This document shows, piece by piece, positions 1 to 9,654 of a stretch of DNA of 59,892 bases. The stretch lies in NCBI GenBank assembly GCA_947632055.1, contig CANRNS010000003.1, positions 1 to 59,892 of the forward strand. The letters run 5' to 3'. This DNA is from an uncultured Akkermansia sp. Lineage in GTDB: Bacteria; Verrucomicrobiota; Verrucomicrobiia; Verrucomicrobiales; Akkermansiaceae. Position 1 is the stretch's first letter. Each line of letters starts with the position of its first letter. The position numbers and the translations under genes were made by a program. The notes beneath the pieces were generated by a model, which worked only from the letters and a program-made list of their open reading frames with translations, did no database searches and was not told the DNA's origin.

Positions 1-70
1 GCTATTTGATTCCGTTCTGTCAGCGGCTCTTGGGGACTTTCACCCCAGCTACATGTCATGCCTGACGTAC
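1..70 (-). mobile_element. 5' end of a probable group IIC (bacterial class C) intron, partial
   Basis: Read on the minus strand from position 70, the sequence starts GTACG, continues with GGCATG, and then carries GGGGTGAAAGTCCCC, the small domain I hairpin typical near the 5' end of bacterial group II introns. The order and spacing resemble my memory of the Oceanobacillus iheyensis class C intron (GTGTG, CGGCATG, GGGTGAGAGTCCC, later TTAGCC against AATAGC here). Group IIC introns insert just after the T-tract of intrinsic terminators, and this 5' end lies one base past such a T-tract. The rest, including any reverse transcriptase, would be left of the window. Only 70 bases are visible, so the identification is tentative. 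Confidence 0.6.
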
Positions 71-71
71 T

Positions 72-116
72 AAAAATGCCCCGGCACCCGCTGAAGCAGA
101 ATGCCGAGGCAAAAAT
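72..116 (-). terminator. Intrinsic terminator after rplN
   Basis: The arms 77-86 and 102-111 form a 10-bp stem with a 15-nt loop. On the minus-strand RNA the only imperfect pair is a G.U wobble, whereas on the plus strand it would be a C/A mismatch, so the hairpin fits minus-strand transcription. It is followed by five Ts (72-76). It closes the ribosomal operon after rplN, although rplX and rplE follow rplN in most bacteria. Confidence 0.85.
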
Positions 117-131
117 ATGGGAAAACGCGCT

Positions 132-497
132 TTAGAGCACCTCGGGCGCAAGGGACACAATCTTCATAAACCCCTTTTCACGGAGTTCACGGGCGACCGG
201 TCCGAAAATACGAGTGCCGCGCGGATTATTGTCCTTGTCGATACAGACAACTGCGTTCGAATCAAAGCGCAATACGGAGCCATCATCGCGCCGAATAGGG
301 GCGGAAGTGCGCACAACAACAGCCTTCACAACCGTGCCCTTCTTCACCGCTGCCGTAGGGATGGACTCACGAATGTGGCAGGTGATGATGTCGCCGATGT
401 GCGCCTGGTCAGTTGCTTTGCCGATGACGCCAATCATCTTGGCCGTGCGGGCGCCAGTGTTGTCAGCCACCTGCACAAGAGATTCCATTTGAAGCAT
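132..497 (-). CDS. rplN: 50S ribosomal protein L14
   Basis: This 121-residue protein has the family's normal length. It begins [16 protein letters not shown] and carries the conserved [16 protein letters not shown] and [13 protein letters not shown] stretches of L14. L14 binds 23S rRNA at the subunit interface, next to L19 and the 30S body. It is the last gene of the minus-strand ribosomal operon in this window, 21 nt after rpsQ, and an intrinsic terminator follows 16 nt beyond its stop. In many bacteria rplX and rplE come next, but here transcription appears to stop. Confidence 0.98.
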   Translation of the reverse strand: MLQMESLVQVADNTGARTAKMIGVIGKATDQAHIGDIITCHIRESIPTAAVKKGTVVKAVVVRTSAPIRRDDGSVLRFDSNAVVCIDKDNNPRGTRIFGPVARELREKGFMKIVSLAPEVL

Positions 498-518
498 AGT
501 TAAACTCCTTTCTTGCGT

Positions 519-791
519 TTAGTGTTTGATGATCTCCACGAGCTCCCAGCGCTTGAGCGCGGAGAGCGGACGTGTCTCACGAATGCGAACGGTGTCGCCA
601 ACCTTGGCGCTCTCCTGCTCATCATGCGCGTAGTACTTCTTGCTGCGCTTGACGATCTTCTTGAACACCGGATGCGGGACGCGCGCCACATACTCCACCA
701 CGATGGTCTTGGTCATCTTGGTGGACACAACAACGCCCACACGGGTCTTGCGTAAGCCCTGGGGTTTGGTTGTAGTAGTTTCTTCGCTCAT
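519..791 (-). CDS. rpsQ: 30S ribosomal protein S17
   Basis: This is a 90-residue OB-fold protein with the S17 signature: [17 protein letters not shown], then KKYYAHDE and [18 protein letters not shown]. It is a primary 16S rRNA binder needed early in 30S assembly. A short Thr-rich N-terminal extension ([10 protein letters not shown]) precedes the fold. It sits between rpmC (27 nt upstream) and rplN (21 nt downstream) in the usual spc-type order. Confidence 0.98.
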   Translation of the reverse strand: MSEETTTTKPQGLRKTRVGVVVSTKMTKTIVVEYVARVPHPVFKKIVKRSKKYYAHDEQESAKVGDTVRIRETRPLSALKRWELVEIIKH

Positions 792-818
792 ATTAGAAAT
801 AAACTGCGTTAGGGTTGA

Positions 819-1040
819 TTAGTTTTGCTCAGCGTCAGCCGCGGCGGCAGGACCTTCCCCCTGCACCGTGAGAGCGCAGGCGAGCTCCTTACGCAGCAAA
901 CGCAGCTTCTGATTATTTTCCAGAGAGCCGGCGCCATGCTTGAGGCGCAGGTCGAAAAGCTCCTTGCGGAGACTGCGAATATGGGCGGCCAATTCCTTGG
1001 CATTCATCCCGCGAAAGTCTTTGGCTTTTTTGACAGGCAT
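819..1040 (-). CDS. rpmC: 50S ribosomal protein L29
   Basis: This 73-residue two-helix protein has the L29 pattern FRGMNAKELAAHIRSLRKELFDLRLKH and an internal SLENNQKLRLLRKELA helix. L29 lies beside the polypeptide exit tunnel with L23 and contributes to the docking surface for trigger factor and SRP. The Ala/Glu-rich C-terminal tail is slightly longer than usual. It lies between rplP and rpsQ with short gaps, as in most S10 operons. Confidence 0.96.
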   Translation of the reverse strand: MPVKKAKDFRGMNAKELAAHIRSLRKELFDLRLKHGAGSLENNQKLRLLRKELACALTVQGEGPAAAADAEQN

Positions 1041-1071
1041 CTTAGTAAAATCTGGTTAAAAGTTAACGGAG

Positions 1072-1506
1072 TTATGCCTGGGGCTCCACACCCTGGCGAT
1101 AGACGAAACGCGTGCGGATGCCCAGCTTGTTGGAAGCGAGACGCAAAGCCTCCTTCGCAGCAGACTCGGTCACACCACCGACCTCGAACATGATGTTGCC
1201 CGGACGGCAAACGGCCACCCAGCCCTCCACGGCGCCCTTACCCTTACCCATACGGGTGTCCGGCGGGCGTTTGGTAAAGGACTTCTGCGGGAAGATGCGG
1301 ATGTACACACGCCCGCGACGACGCAGGTAGCGGTTGATGGCCACACGGCAGGCCTCAATCTGATTGTTGGTGACCCAGCCGCGGGTAAGCACCTGCAACC
1401 CGAAGTCACCGAAGGCCACGTAATCTCCGCTCGTTGCATTGCCGCCGCGGTTACCGCGGTGCATCTTGCGCAGGTTACCCTTCACTCGTTTTGGCATTAA
1501 AGGCAT
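1072..1506 (-). CDS. rplP: 50S ribosomal protein L16
   Basis: This 144-residue protein carries the L16 core: [17 protein letters not shown], then [20 protein letters not shown] and [18 protein letters not shown]16 organises the A-site tRNA region of the large subunit. A purine-rich AAAGGA about 10 nt upstream supports the first ATG (MPLMPKR). A second ATG three codons later is the more common L16 start, so the N-terminus may be three residues shorter. It is transcribed with rpsC upstream and rpmC downstream. Confidence 0.97.
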   Translation of the reverse strand: MPLMPKRVKGNLRKMHRGNRGGNATSGDYVAFGDFGLQVLTRGWVTNNQIEACRVAINRYLRRRGRVYIRIFPQKSFTKRPPDTRMGKGKGAVEGWVAVCRPGNIMFEVGGVTESAAKEALRLASNKLGIRTRFVYRQGVEPQA

Positions 1507-1546
1507 ACTGTTATTTCCTTTCTATCATTAGGGGGTTCACAATTCC

Positions 1547-2287
1547 TCACGCATCGCGGCGCTTTCCTTCGGGACGTTCCCGACGCGGACGCTGAGGACG
1601 GGAACCGGAACGATTGTTCGCGGCAGCGCCACCGGCATCCGGGCGTTTGTTGATCCAGCATTTCACGCCGATAAGACCGTAGAGAGTGCGCGCCTCAGCA
1701 AAACCATAGTCAATGGGAGCACGCAGCGTCTGCAGCGGCACCTTGCCTTCGCGATACTGCTCGGCGCGCGCGATATCCGCGCCACCCAATCGACCAGCGC
1801 AGCGCACGCGAATGCCGTCCGCTCCAAAATCCATAGCGACCTGCACGGCGCGCTTCATCGCACGACGGAAAGAAACGCGGCGTTCCAACTGAGTCGCAAT
1901 GTTTTCGGCCACCAGTTGGGCATCGAGTTCCGGTTGGCGAATCTCCAAAATATCAAGCTTTACTTGGGCTCCACCGCAAAGTTTGGTAAGGCCATCCGAC
2001 ATCTCTTCGATGTACTTGCCCTTGGGGCCGATGACGAGGCCCGGGCGTGCGGTAGAGATCGTGACGCGCACGCTGTTCCAAGCGCGCTCAATGGTGATGC
2101 GCGAGATGGCGGGGGACGAACCCTTCATTTCGCTGTTCACCTTCACGGTGTAGTCCTTGATGTACTTGCGGATTTTGAGGTCCTCATGCAGCTTAGTCGC
2201 ATAGTCCTCGCCGGTGGCGTACCATTTGGAGCGCCAATCCTTCGTCACTGCAAGACGGAAACCGATAGGATTTACTTTTTGTCCCAT
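1547..2287 (-). CDS. rpsC: 30S ribosomal protein S3
   Basis: This 246-residue protein begins [18 protein letters not shown]. It has a type II KH domain ([16 protein letters not shown], with its GxxG loop) and a C-terminal domain with [24 protein letters not shown]3 lines the mRNA entry tunnel and contributes to helicase activity together with S4 and S5. The last ~30 residues form an Arg/Pro/Gly-rich basic tail, a common but variable extension. It sits between rplV and rplP. Confidence 0.98.
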   Translation of the reverse strand: MGQKVNPIGFRLAVTKDWRSKWYATGEDYATKLHEDLKIRKYIKDYTVKVNSEMKGSSPAISRITIERAWNSVRVTISTARPGLVIGPKGKYIEEMSDGLTKLCGGAQVKLDILEIRQPELDAQLVAENIATQLERRVSFRRAMKRAVQVAMDFGADGIRVRCAGRLGGADIARAEQYREGKVPLQTLRAPIDYGFAEARTLYGLIGVKCWINKRPDAGGAAANNRSGSRPQRPRRERPEGKRRDA

Positions 2288-2317
2288 ATTGTAAAAAAAG
2301 TTTGGAGTGCTGAGCGA

Positions 2318-2656
2318 TTATTTCTCATCATTGGACACCACCACAGTAATGTGGGCAGTGCGCTTGCGGATCACATTCGCGGAACCACGAGCACGCGGCA
2401 TCGTGCGCCGAAAAGTCATCCCCTCATCTACCCGCACGCTCTTGAGCACAAGCTCATCAGCGGCAAGTCCGTTGTTGTTCTCTGCATTCGCTACAGCTGA
2501 CTTGATCGTCTTGTTGATCAGGTAAGCGCCTTTCTTGGGCGAGTAGCTCAGCACATCAATCGCCTTGGAGACAGGCATCCCCTGCACTGCCGCGGCTACA
2601 TCGCGCATCTTCTTGGCGGAGATGCGGGCATTTTTGCATATTGCTTTAACTTCCAT
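2318..2656 (-). CDS. rplV: 50S ribosomal protein L22
   Basis: I chose the ATG at 2656 (MEVKAICKNARISAKKMRDV), which gives 112 residues and matches the family's usual length and N-terminus. The reading frame is open further upstream but would overlap the preceding gene. The long beta-hairpin that reaches the exit tunnel is visible near the C-terminus (LVLKSVRVDEGMTFRRTMPRARG). L22 is in its usual place ahead of rpsC. Unusually, an unrelated exported protein gene separates it from rpsS. Confidence 0.96.
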   Translation of the reverse strand: MEVKAICKNARISAKKMRDVAAAVQGMPVSKAIDVLSYSPKKGAYLINKTIKSAVANAENNNGLAADELVLKSVRVDEGMTFRRTMPRARGSANVIRKRTAHITVVVSNDEK

Positions 2657-2669
2657 TGTTGTGGTATTA

Positions 2670-3374
2670 CTAATTAGTTGTGACAGACACACGATCCCCC
2701 ACATTCACCGAGAGGTTCGGATTGAGATGCTGCTGCACGAGAAGGCCGGAAACCTTCTTACGCACATCCGTGACGATAGCACGCGCAATGGCCTGGTCGC
2801 CCCGAGATATTTCCATGGGCATGCCCACGCGCACACGCGCCTCGCGTCCCGCATTGATCACGATGAGTCCGGACTCAGAATCGATGCTGAGTACCTGAGC
2901 CTCTTCCGGCGTCCCGGAGAGTTCATCTTGGGGCGCTACACGCACGCCGAGGGCTACCTCCTGCTCGCGCAGGGCAGCCTCCAAGGTCTGGCGCGCCGCA
3001 GCATCCTCTACCATAGCCGTGCTCATGTAAGCATTGATGGCAGAAGCGAGCTTCATGGCAGCCTTGCGCAGAGCCTCGAGCTCCGCACGAGCGCTCTCCA
3101 ACTGAGCTGCGGTGTCGATAATGCGCTCCTCGCTCTCCCCGAGAGCAGCTCCGCCCAGGGCTTCCAGACGAGCATGAACTTCGCTCATCTGCTTGCGCGC
3201 CTGGTCGGCGTCCGCCCGCGCGAGCGCATAGCTTTCGCGCAGGGCAGCTACTTGTTTCTCAAGCTGAGAGATCCTGTGCTGTGTTCCACGATCGGCCTCC
3301 GCAGCGCTAGCCAAGCAAGCCGCCCCCATGAGGAGCAGCAACACTCTGCATGCGTATTGGAGGAAAATGACCAT
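2670..3374 (-). CDS. Exported or membrane-anchored coiled-coil protein embedded in the ribosomal operon
   Basis: This 234-residue protein is not a ribosomal protein. Residues ~5-25 form a hydrophobic signal or anchor (ACRVLLLLMGAACLASAAEA). There is no good lipobox, because the position three before Cys is Gly. Residues ~33-130 are heptad-rich and predicted coiled coil (ISQLEKQVAALRESYAL). The last ~75 residues look like a small beta domain (SESGLIVINAGREARVRVGMP...). I associate this arrangement loosely with MreC-like coiled-coil plus beta proteins, but I do not recognise a named family. It lies 23 nt after rpsS and 13 nt before rplV, same strand, no visible promoter, so it is co-transcribed with the ribosomal genes. 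Its function is unknown. Confidence 0.85.
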   Translation of the reverse strand: MVIFLQYACRVLLLLMGAACLASAAEADRGTQHRISQLEKQVAALRESYALARADADQARKQMSEVHARLEALGGAALGESEERIIDTAAQLESARAELEALRKAAMKLASAINAYMSTAMVEDAAARQTLEAALREQEVALGVRVAPQDELSGTPEEAQVLSIDSESGLIVINAGREARVRVGMPMEISRGDQAIARAIVTDVRKKVSGLLVQQHLNPNLSVNVGDRVSVTTN

Positions 3375-3397
3375 GGGAAAAGTTATTGTCCTACAAG

Positions 3398-3667
3398 TTA
3401 TTTCTTACCGATGCCGCCATGCGCCTTGAAGATGCGCGTGGGAGCAAACTCACCCAGCTTGTGACCCACCATATTTTCCGTCACATACACGGTGGCAAAG
3501 TTTTTGCCGGCATGTACCAGGAATGTGAGGCCCACGAAGTCAGGCACCACCATGGAGGCGCGGCTCCAGGTCTTTATTGGTTTGCGATCACCGCTCTGAA
3601 GCTGGGCATCTACTTTGTCCAGCAAGGATTGGCTCACGAAGGGTCCTTTTTTGAGGGAACGTCCCAT
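3398..3667 (-). CDS. rpsS: 30S ribosomal protein S19
   Basis: This 89-residue protein starts [11 protein letters not shown] and has the conserved [15 protein letters not shown] and [17 protein letters not shown] segments. S19 binds the 16S rRNA head with S13 and contacts the P-site region. It follows rplB after 26 nt, as expected. The usual next gene, rplV, is displaced by the 705-bp exported-protein gene. Confidence 0.98.
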   Translation of the reverse strand: MGRSLKKGPFVSQSLLDKVDAQLQSGDRKPIKTWSRASMVVPDFVGLTFLVHAGKNFATVYVTENMVGHKLGEFAPTRIFKAHGGIGKK

Positions 3668-3693
3668 TGTCTTTAATTGGTTAATTTTTGCTG

Positions 3694-4527
3694 TTATTTA
3701 CTCTTACGCCGCTGAACGATGAAAGTATCGCTGGGTTTGCGGATACGGCGCGTCTTCTGCCCCTTCACATGTCCCCACGGGGACTTGAGGTGCTGGCGGC
3801 CACCGCCGGACTTGGACTTACCTTCACCACCACCATTGGGGTGATCCACCGGGTTCATGCACATGCCGCGCACGGTCGGGCGAATGCCCATCCAGCGCGT
3901 GCGGCCAGCCTTGCCGGAAGATTCATTCATGTGCTGCGTATTGCCCACCTGACCGATGGTGCAATAGCAGTCCACACGGAAGCGGCGCACTTCTCCAGAA
4001 GGCATTTTCACGAGGGCATACTCACCATCGCGGTTGGAGAGCACAGCCTGTTGACCGGCCGAGCGAGCCACCTTGCCACCGGATCCCGGTCGGATCTCGA
4101 TGTTGTGGATGGCTGTGCCCAAGGGCACGTTTTTCAGGGGCATGGCATTGCCCACCTTCGGGGCCACGCTCTCACCGCTCTGCACCGTCATACCCGGCCC
4201 GAGTCCTACGGGAGCCAGGATGTAGCTTTTGGTGCCGTCCTGATACTGCAGCAGAGCAATGCGGCAGGTACGATTCGGATCATACTCCACGGCAAGCACC
4301 TTGGCAGACTCATGACGGTTGCGCCGGAAATCCACAAGACGGTAATGGCGCTTGTGACCGCCGCCAATATGGCGCGTGGTGATGCGTCCGTTATTGTTGC
4401 GGCCGCCGCTCTTGCGCAACGGCTCAAGCAACTTCTTCTCCGGGGTACTCTTGGTAATCTCATCGAAGGAGGGGAGTACCTTGTAGCGGTTGGAGGGCGT
4501 GGTAGGCTTGAATGACTTAAGTGACAT
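3694..4527 (-). CDS. rplB: 50S ribosomal protein L2
   Basis: This 277-residue protein has the family's usual length. It shows the SH3/OB segments ([22 protein letters not shown]) and the C-terminal [19 protein letters not shown] loop, which contains the conserved histidine near the peptidyl transferase centre. L2 is required for subunit association and peptidyl transfer. It sits between rplW (33 nt upstream) and rpsS. Confidence 0.98.
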   Translation of the reverse strand: MSLKSFKPTTPSNRYKVLPSFDEITKSTPEKKLLEPLRKSGGRNNNGRITTRHIGGGHKRHYRLVDFRRNRHESAKVLAVEYDPNRTCRIALLQYQDGTKSYILAPVGLGPGMTVQSGESVAPKVGNAMPLKNVPLGTAIHNIEIRPGSGGKVARSAGQQAVLSNRDGEYALVKMPSGEVRRFRVDCYCTIGQVGNTQHMNESSGKAGRTRWMGIRPTVRGMCMNPVDHPNGGGEGKSKSGGGRQHLKSPWGHVKGQKTRRIRKPSDTFIVQRRKSK

Positions 4528-4560
4528 AATAGCTTACATCGTTAAAGGTTTATAGCGATA

Positions 4561-4845
4561 TCAGACCAGCTCGAGCGTCTCGCCCGGAGCAAGTTTCACG
4601 TAGGCCTTTTTCCAGGCGGGGCTCACGCCGTAGTTTTTGGTGCGTTTGCGGCGCTCCTTGCCATCGTAGTTGGCAGTACGCACGGCGACCACCTTCTTGC
4701 CCAGCAGTTTTTCCACCGCTTGCCGAATCTCGATTTTGGTTGCCTTCACGGCCACCTCGAGTACAACCTCGCCGCTTTTCTCATGCAGCAAAGTCGCTTT
4801 TTCAGAGATGCGCGGTTTCTTGATTACATCGTGAATATCGTTCAT
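4561..4845 (-). CDS. rplW: 50S ribosomal protein L23
   Basis: The ATG at 4845 gives [20 protein letters not shown] and 94 residues, the normal L23 size. A longer open frame exists upstream but would overlap rplD. Conserved features include the KPRISEKA start, [20 protein letters not shown] central helix (here [16 protein letters not shown]) and the basic [10 protein letters not shown] loop. L23 is the main docking site for trigger factor and SRP at the exit tunnel. It starts 1 nt after the rplD stop, which suggests translational coupling. Confidence 0.96.
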   Translation of the reverse strand: MNDIHDVIKKPRISEKATLLHEKSGEVVLEVAVKATKIEIRQAVEKLLGKKVVAVRTANYDGKERRKRTKNYGVSPAWKKAYVKLAPGETLELV

Positions 4846-4846
4846 A

Positions 4847-5458
4847 TTACTTCGTGCGGTTGGCAATAATTTCCAAAGCAGAGTCAACAAGCACAACCTT
4901 GCTCGCGTGGAGCAGGTGCTCAATATTCACCTCTGCAGCGCTCATGAGCAGCACGCCGGCCACATTGCGACCTGCGCGCTTCGTCAGCTCATCAAACTCA
5001 TCGGCCACGATGAGAATCTTGCGCTCATCACCGGCGATATCTTTCACCGCGGACACAAAACTCTTCGTCTTGCCATCCTCAATATTGAAGCTGGGTACGC
5101 TGAGTACCTTGCCCCCGCTCAGGATGTCTCCGAGCACGCGACGCAACGCGAGTTTGCGCACGTTGCGGTTCACTTTCTTGCTGAAATCGCGCGGCTTGGG
5201 GCCGAACACGACGCCACCGCCCACGAAGATGGGGCTGCGCTTATCGCCGTGGCGGGCATTACCGGTGCGTTTCTGGCGGTAGATCTTGCGGTTGTTGCCA
5301 CTCACCTCGGCGCGCGTTTTGGTGCAAGCGCTGCCTTGCCGACGGTTAGCTTGGTAAGCCACGATGAGATCATGCACGGCCTGGTCGCCCTTTTCGGGAC
5401 CTACGGTCACGATGTTTGCCTCATGCGCGGCATCAATGGTCATTTCTTTTGCGGACAT
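4847..5458 (-). CDS. rplD: 50S ribosomal protein L4
   Basis: This 203-residue protein has the L4 extended loop ([20 protein letters not shown], then [15 protein letters not shown]) that reaches the exit tunnel, and a globular domain with [21 protein letters not shown]4 is an early 23S rRNA assembly protein. In enterobacteria it also represses the S10 operon by attenuation; nothing here shows that this regulation exists in this organism. It lies between rplC and rplW. Confidence 0.97.
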   Translation of the reverse strand: MSAKEMTIDAAHEANIVTVGPEKGDQAVHDLIVAYQANRRQGSACTKTRAEVSGNNRKIYRQKRTGNARHGDKRSPIFVGGGVVFGPKPRDFSKKVNRNVRKLALRRVLGDILSGGKVLSVPSFNIEDGKTKSFVSAVKDIAGDERKILIVADEFDELTKRAGRNVAGVLLMSAAEVNIEHLLHASKVVLVDSALEIIANRTK

Positions 5459-5485
5459 AGATAGGTTCTCCTAAGTTCGTCTTAT

Positions 5486-6130
5486 TTATTGAGCCGATTT
5501 CTTCTTGGCGGGGCGAATAATGACAATGCTGCCCTTAGCGCCGGGGACCGGCCCGGACACCAAAATAGCCTGGTCATCCTTACGCACCTGCACCACTTTC
5601 AGATTCTGCACGGTCTTGCGCTCATTGCCCATGCGGCCGGGCATCTTCTGTCCCTTCCACACGCGAGAAGGAGTGGCGCAAGCGCCCACACCACCGGTAC
5701 GGCGATGCATCATGCTGCCGTGAGTCATGGGCGAGCCGTGGAAATTGTGGCGGCGCATCACACCTTGGAAACCCTTGCCCTTGCTTGTGCCGATGACATC
5801 CACCCAAGCCCCCTCGGCAAAGAGTTCGCAGCCGGGGTGGGTAGCGCCCTCTTGCGGCAGGTCAGCGGCATCCACGCGAAACTCGCGCAGGACCTCCGCC
5901 GTCTCCAGGCCTAGCTTCTTATAATGCCCGGCCACGGGACGACTCAAGCGGCTCTCCTTTTTGGAGCCGTAGGCCACCTGCACGGCGGCGTATCCATCCT
6001 TTTCCGGAGTCTTCACTTGGGCAAAGGTATTCCCGGTCACATCAATCACGGTCACGGGCGTCATCGCACCTGTTTCCTTGTTGAAGACGCGGGTCATGCC
6101 CACCTTTTTTCCGATAAGTCCTAAAGACAT
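5486..6130 (-). CDS. rplC: 50S ribosomal protein L3
   Basis: This 214-residue protein starts MSLGLIGKKVGMTRVF. It carries the L3 extension that reaches the peptidyl transferase centre (SKGKGFQGVMRRHNFHGSP, MTHGSMMHRRTGGVGACATP). That loop also contains the glutamine usually methylated by PrmB (GFQGVMRRH). It follows rpsJ after 21 nt and precedes rplD. The short Lys/Ser tail is ordinary. Confidence 0.98.
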   Translation of the reverse strand: MSLGLIGKKVGMTRVFNKETGAMTPVTVIDVTGNTFAQVKTPEKDGYAAVQVAYGSKKESRLSRPVAGHYKKLGLETAEVLREFRVDAADLPQEGATHPGCELFAEGAWVDVIGTSKGKGFQGVMRRHNFHGSPMTHGSMMHRRTGGVGACATPSRVWKGQKMPGRMGNERKTVQNLKVVQVRKDDQAILVSGPVPGAKGSIVIIRPAKKKSAQ

Positions 6131-6151
6131 GTCAATGAATCAGGGTTAACG

Positions 6152-6460
6152 TTAAATCTTGATGGCAATGTCCACACCGGCCGGCAGGTTGAGCTTCTTG
6201 AGCTCTTCCACCGTGCGCGAGGTGGGTTCCACGATGTCGAGCAAGCGCTTGTGCGTGCGGATCTCGAACTGATCAGCTGATTTCTTATTGACACGAACCG
6301 AGCGGTTCACAGAGAACTTCTCGATGCGAGTCGGCAAAGGAATCGGCCCGGCTACTTTCGCCCCGGTGCGCTTGGCAGTCTCCACGATCTCAGATGCGGA
6401 TCGGTCGATTGCACGGCTATCGAAGGCGCGAAGTCGAATGCGGATTTTAGGACTTTGCAT
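6152..6460 (-). CDS. rpsJ: 30S ribosomal protein S10
   Basis: This 102-residue protein has [21 protein letters not shown] at the start and the conserved [18 protein letters not shown] loop. S10 belongs to the 30S head; in many bacteria it is also the NusE partner of NusB in antitermination. It directly follows fusA (45 nt). The tuf gene often found between fusA and rpsJ is absent here. Confidence 0.98.
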   Translation of the reverse strand: MQSPKIRIRLRAFDSRAIDRSASEIVETAKRTGAKVAGPIPLPTRIEKFSVNRSVRVNKKSADQFEIRTHKRLLDIVEPTSRTVEELKKLNLPAGVDIAIKI

Positions 6461-6505
6461 GAACGTGCGGTTATGTTGGTTGTTAATAATGTGAGTTAAA
6501 GAAAA

Positions 6506-8689
6506 TCATTTAGCGTTGCCGCCACGAGCCTTGACGATTTGAGCCACGAGGTTGGGCGGAACTTGCTCAAAGTGCGAGGGCTCCATGGAGTAAGAAGCCA
6601 AGCCCTTGGATAGGGTGCGGATATCGGTGGAATAGCCGAACATTTCCGCCAATGGCACAGCAGCGGTGAGTACGCACTCACTGCCCTTATGCTCCATGCT
6701 GTTCACCTGAGCGCGGCGCCGGTTGAGGTCGCCCATGATGTCACCCTGATTTTCGGCCGGGGTCACGACTTCCACGCTCATAATAGGCTCCAGCAGCACC
6801 GGAGCGCACTTGGCAAAAGCGTTCTTCATGGCGAAGATGGCGGCCATCTTGAAGGCGTTTTCATTGGAGTCCACTTCGTGGTAGGAACCATCCACCACAT
6901 CCACCTCCACATCCTCCACCGGATAGCCAGCCACAATGCCAGAATTCATCGCTTCGTTCAAACCGGCGTACACGGCATTCATGTACTCCTTCGGAATGGC
7001 GCCGCCCACAATCTTGTTGGCGATCTTCAAACCACTCCCGCGCTCACCCGGACGCATATCGATGATCACATCACCGTATTGACCACGACCGCCGCTCTGC
7101 TTCACCAACTTGCCCTGCACATGATCGGCGGACTTAGTGATGGTCTCGCGGTAAGCGATCTGGGGCTTGCCCGTGTTGGCCTCCACCTTGAACTCGCGCT
7201 TCAGGCGGTCCACAATGATGTCCAAATGCAGCTCACCCATACCTGCAATGATGGTCTGACCTGTCTCCTCATCGGTCTTCACACGGAAAGTGGGATCCTC
7301 GGCGGATAGGCGCTGCAAGGCGTTGCTCATTTTCTCCTGGTCGGCCTTGGTAAGCGGCTCCACCGCCATAGAAATCACCGTATCCGGGAAAGTCGGCGGC
7401 TCTAAGGTGTAGTCATAGTCATCGCTGGCGAGCGTGTCGCCCGTGGTCGCATTCTTCAAGCCCACAATGGCGGCAATGTCGCCGGAGAACACCTCGTCCA
7501 CATCCGTGTGCACATTGGCCTGAATCTGGAGCAAACGTCCCACGCGCTCACGCTTACGAGTGCGGGGGTTGTATACGGTGTCACCCTTACGGATGACGCC
7601 GGTGTAGACGCGGATGAACACCAAGGAGCCTACGAACTTATCCGCCCACAGCTTGAAAGCGAGGGCGACGGGCTTATCTTCGTCGGAGGGAACAATTTCC
7701 TTTTTCTCAAAAATCTCGTAGCCATTCTCATCCACGCCGGAAGAAATGGTGGAGGTCACCGTGGCAGCCTTGGCCTCAAGCGGGCTGGGCAGGTAATCCA
7801 CCACGGCATCCAGCAGGGCCTGCACACCCTTGTTCTTAAAGGCAGAGCCACCGGCCACCGGCACAAATTCATTCGCGATGGTCGCACGGCGAATAGCGGC
7901 CTTCAACGTGGGAGCATCTATTGGTTCCTCCATCAGGAAGAGTTCGCCGAGCTGCTCGTCCACATTGGCTACGCGTTCCTTCAGGTCATCGAGCGCCGCC
8001 GCCGCGACTTCCTTCAAATCGTCGGGGATTTCCTCCACGGTATAGGTGGAACCCAGGCGATCGGAATCCGAATAGATGATGGCCTTCTGGTTCACCACGT
8101 CAATCTGCCCGCGCAGGCTGTCCTCCGCCCCGATCGGCATAAGCACCGGAGCGGCATTCGCCCCCAGTTTGGTGCGGATATCGTTGAGCACGTTGGCAAA
8201 GTTGGCGCCCGTGCGATCCATTTTATTGACAAAGCAAATGCGCGGCACGTTGTACTTGCTCGCCTGGCGCCACACCGTCTGCGTCTGCGGTTGGACGCCT
8301 GCCACACCGCAGAACACCACAATCGCCCCGTCCAGCACGCGCAAACTGCGCTCCACCTCAGCGGTGAAGTCCACGTGCCCCGGAGTGTCAATCACGTTCA
8401 GCTGGAAGTTCTGCCCCTCAAACAATTTATAGCAACCTTCTGCCGGCAACTGTTTCCAGTTGGTGGTCACAGCGGCAGAGGTGATGGTAATGCCGCGCTC
8501 CTGTTCCTGCTCCATCCAATCGGTCGTAGCAGCACCATCGTGCACCTCGCCAATTTTGTGAATCATGCCGGTGTAAAAGAGGATGCGCTCAGAGAGCGTC
8601 GTTTTGCCACCATCAATATGCGCCGCGATGCCGAAGTTGCGGTAACGCTCCAAAGGCTCCTTACGGTCAGGACTGCTTACACTTGCCAT
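6506..8689 (-). CDS. fusA: Translation elongation factor G
   Basis: This 727-residue GTPase drives ribosomal translocation. The G domain shows the P-loop AHIDGGKT (Gly where Ala is usual), RGITITSA (switch I), DTPGHVDF (G3) and NKMDR (G4). Domain IV carries RGQYGDV and the later [14 protein letters not shown] region, and the C-terminal domain ends with EHFEQVPP-like residues ([15 protein letters not shown]). The length is slightly above the ~700 typical of the family. It lies between rpsG (64 nt upstream) and rpsJ, in the classical str order. Confidence 0.98.
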   Translation of the reverse strand: MASVSSPDRKEPLERYRNFGIAAHIDGGKTTLSERILFYTGMIHKIGEVHDGAATTDWMEQEQERGITITSAAVTTNWKQLPAEGCYKLFEGQNFQLNVIDTPGHVDFTAEVERSLRVLDGAIVVFCGVAGVQPQTQTVWRQASKYNVPRICFVNKMDRTGANFANVLNDIRTKLGANAAPVLMPIGAEDSLRGQIDVVNQKAIIYSDSDRLGSTYTVEEIPDDLKEVAAAALDDLKERVANVDEQLGELFLMEEPIDAPTLKAAIRRATIANEFVPVAGGSAFKNKGVQALLDAVVDYLPSPLEAKAATVTSTISSGVDENGYEIFEKKEIVPSDEDKPVALAFKLWADKFVGSLVFIRVYTGVIRKGDTVYNPRTRKRERVGRLLQIQANVHTDVDEVFSGDIAAIVGLKNATTGDTLASDDYDYTLEPPTFPDTVISMAVEPLTKADQEKMSNALQRLSAEDPTFRVKTDEETGQTIIAGMGELHLDIIVDRLKREFKVEANTGKPQIAYRETITKSADHVQGKLVKQSGGRGQYGDVIIDMRPGERGSGLKIANKIVGGAIPKEYMNAVYAGLNEAMNSGIVAGYPVEDVEVDVVDGSYHEVDSNENAFKMAAIFAMKNAFAKCAPVLLEPIMSVEVVTPAENQGDIMGDLNRRRAQVNSMEHKGSECVLTAAVPLAEMFGYSTDIRTLSKGLASYSMEPSHFEQVPPNLVAQIVKARGGNAK

Positions 8690-8753
8690 TTTCTTTTCTG
8701 TAGGTTGGGTTAAATGCTCAATTTAAGGGCAAAAAAATCTTCCGCCAGAGAGC

Positions 8754-9227
8754 TTACCAGCGGAAGTGAGCAAAGGCGCGGTTCGCCTGGGCCATCTTAT
8801 GCACGTCATCGCGCTTGCGCACAGCGGCACCTTGGTTGGCGGCGGCTTCCTTGATTTCATTCGCGAGAGCTTTCGCCATGGGCACGCCCTTGCGATTTCG
8901 CGCGTAGCCGATAATCCAACGCATTGCCAGCGCTTCAGAACGCTCCGGCGCAACTTCCAGCGGTACCTGGTAGGTAGCGCCACCTACGCGGCGGCTCTTC
9001 ACTTCCACGCGAGGCTTGGCATTCTCAATGGCTCGAGTGAGCACCTCCAGCGGACTCACCATCTCCGTACCCTCGTTGGCGATATCAATCGCCTTGTACA
9101 CGATGCGCTCTGCCAGCGATCGCTTGCCGGAAAGCATCACCTTGCCGATAAATCGCCCCACCAATGCGGAATCGTACCGCGAGTCGTGGTGCTCCATCTT
9201 CTTATAGACGCGTTTGCGACGTGCCAT
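8754..9227 (-). CDS. rpsG: 30S ribosomal protein S7
   Basis: This 157-residue protein starts MARRKRVYKK. It contains the S7 core KVMLSGKRSLAERIVYKAID and the conserved VEVKSRRVGGATYQVPLEV beta-hairpin that reaches the E site. S7 nucleates assembly of the 30S head. It follows rpsL by 25 nt. The C-terminus ends AHFRW, matching the family end. Confidence 0.98.
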   Translation of the reverse strand: MARRKRVYKKMEHHDSRYDSALVGRFIGKVMLSGKRSLAERIVYKAIDIANEGTEMVSPLEVLTRAIENAKPRVEVKSRRVGGATYQVPLEVAPERSEALAMRWIIGYARNRKGVPMAKALANEIKEAAANQGAAVRKRDDVHKMAQANRAFAHFRW

Positions 9228-9252
9228 AGCTCAGTTTATAGGTTAAGGGTTA

Positions 9253-9654
9253 TTATTTTTTCTTAGCAGAAGCCGCTGCACCTTCCTTGGGTCGCTTCGC
9301 ACCGTACTTTGAGCGACCGCGGCGACGCTTCTCAACACCCAAGCAATCCAAAGCTCCACGCACAATGTGATAGCGCACGCCCGGCAAGTCCTTCACACGT
9401 CCGCCGCGCACCAGCACAATTGAGTGTTCCTGCAAATTGTGTCCCTCGCCACCGATGTAGGCAATGACTTCTTCCCCGTTGGTCAATCTTACCTTGGCCA
9501 CTTTACGCAAGGCAGAGTTCGGTTTTTTCGGCGTGCGGGTCATAACTTGAAGACAAACCCCACGACGCTGCGGACAGCTGTGAAGAGCGCGTGATTTCGA
9601 CTTCTCTTCCGGTACGGTGCGTCCCTTACGGACGAGCTGATTGATGGTCGGCAT
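9253..9654 (-). CDS. rpsL: 30S ribosomal protein S12
   Basis: This 133-residue protein has [12 protein letters not shown], the decoding-centre loop [17 protein letters not shown] (the Lys of KPNS is the classic streptomycin-resistance site, wild type here) and the later [13 protein letters not shown] segment, whose Asp is often beta-methylthiolated. The tail is Lys/Ala-rich. It is the first gene of the long operon, preceded by a ~140-nt leader and a recognisable promoter. Confidence 0.98.
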   Translation of the reverse strand: MPTINQLVRKGRTVPEEKSKSRALHSCPQRRGVCLQVMTRTPKKPNSALRKVAKVRLTNGEEVIAYIGGEGHNLQEHSIVLVRGGRVKDLPGVRYHIVRGALDCLGVEKRRRGRSKYGAKRPKEGAAASAKKK

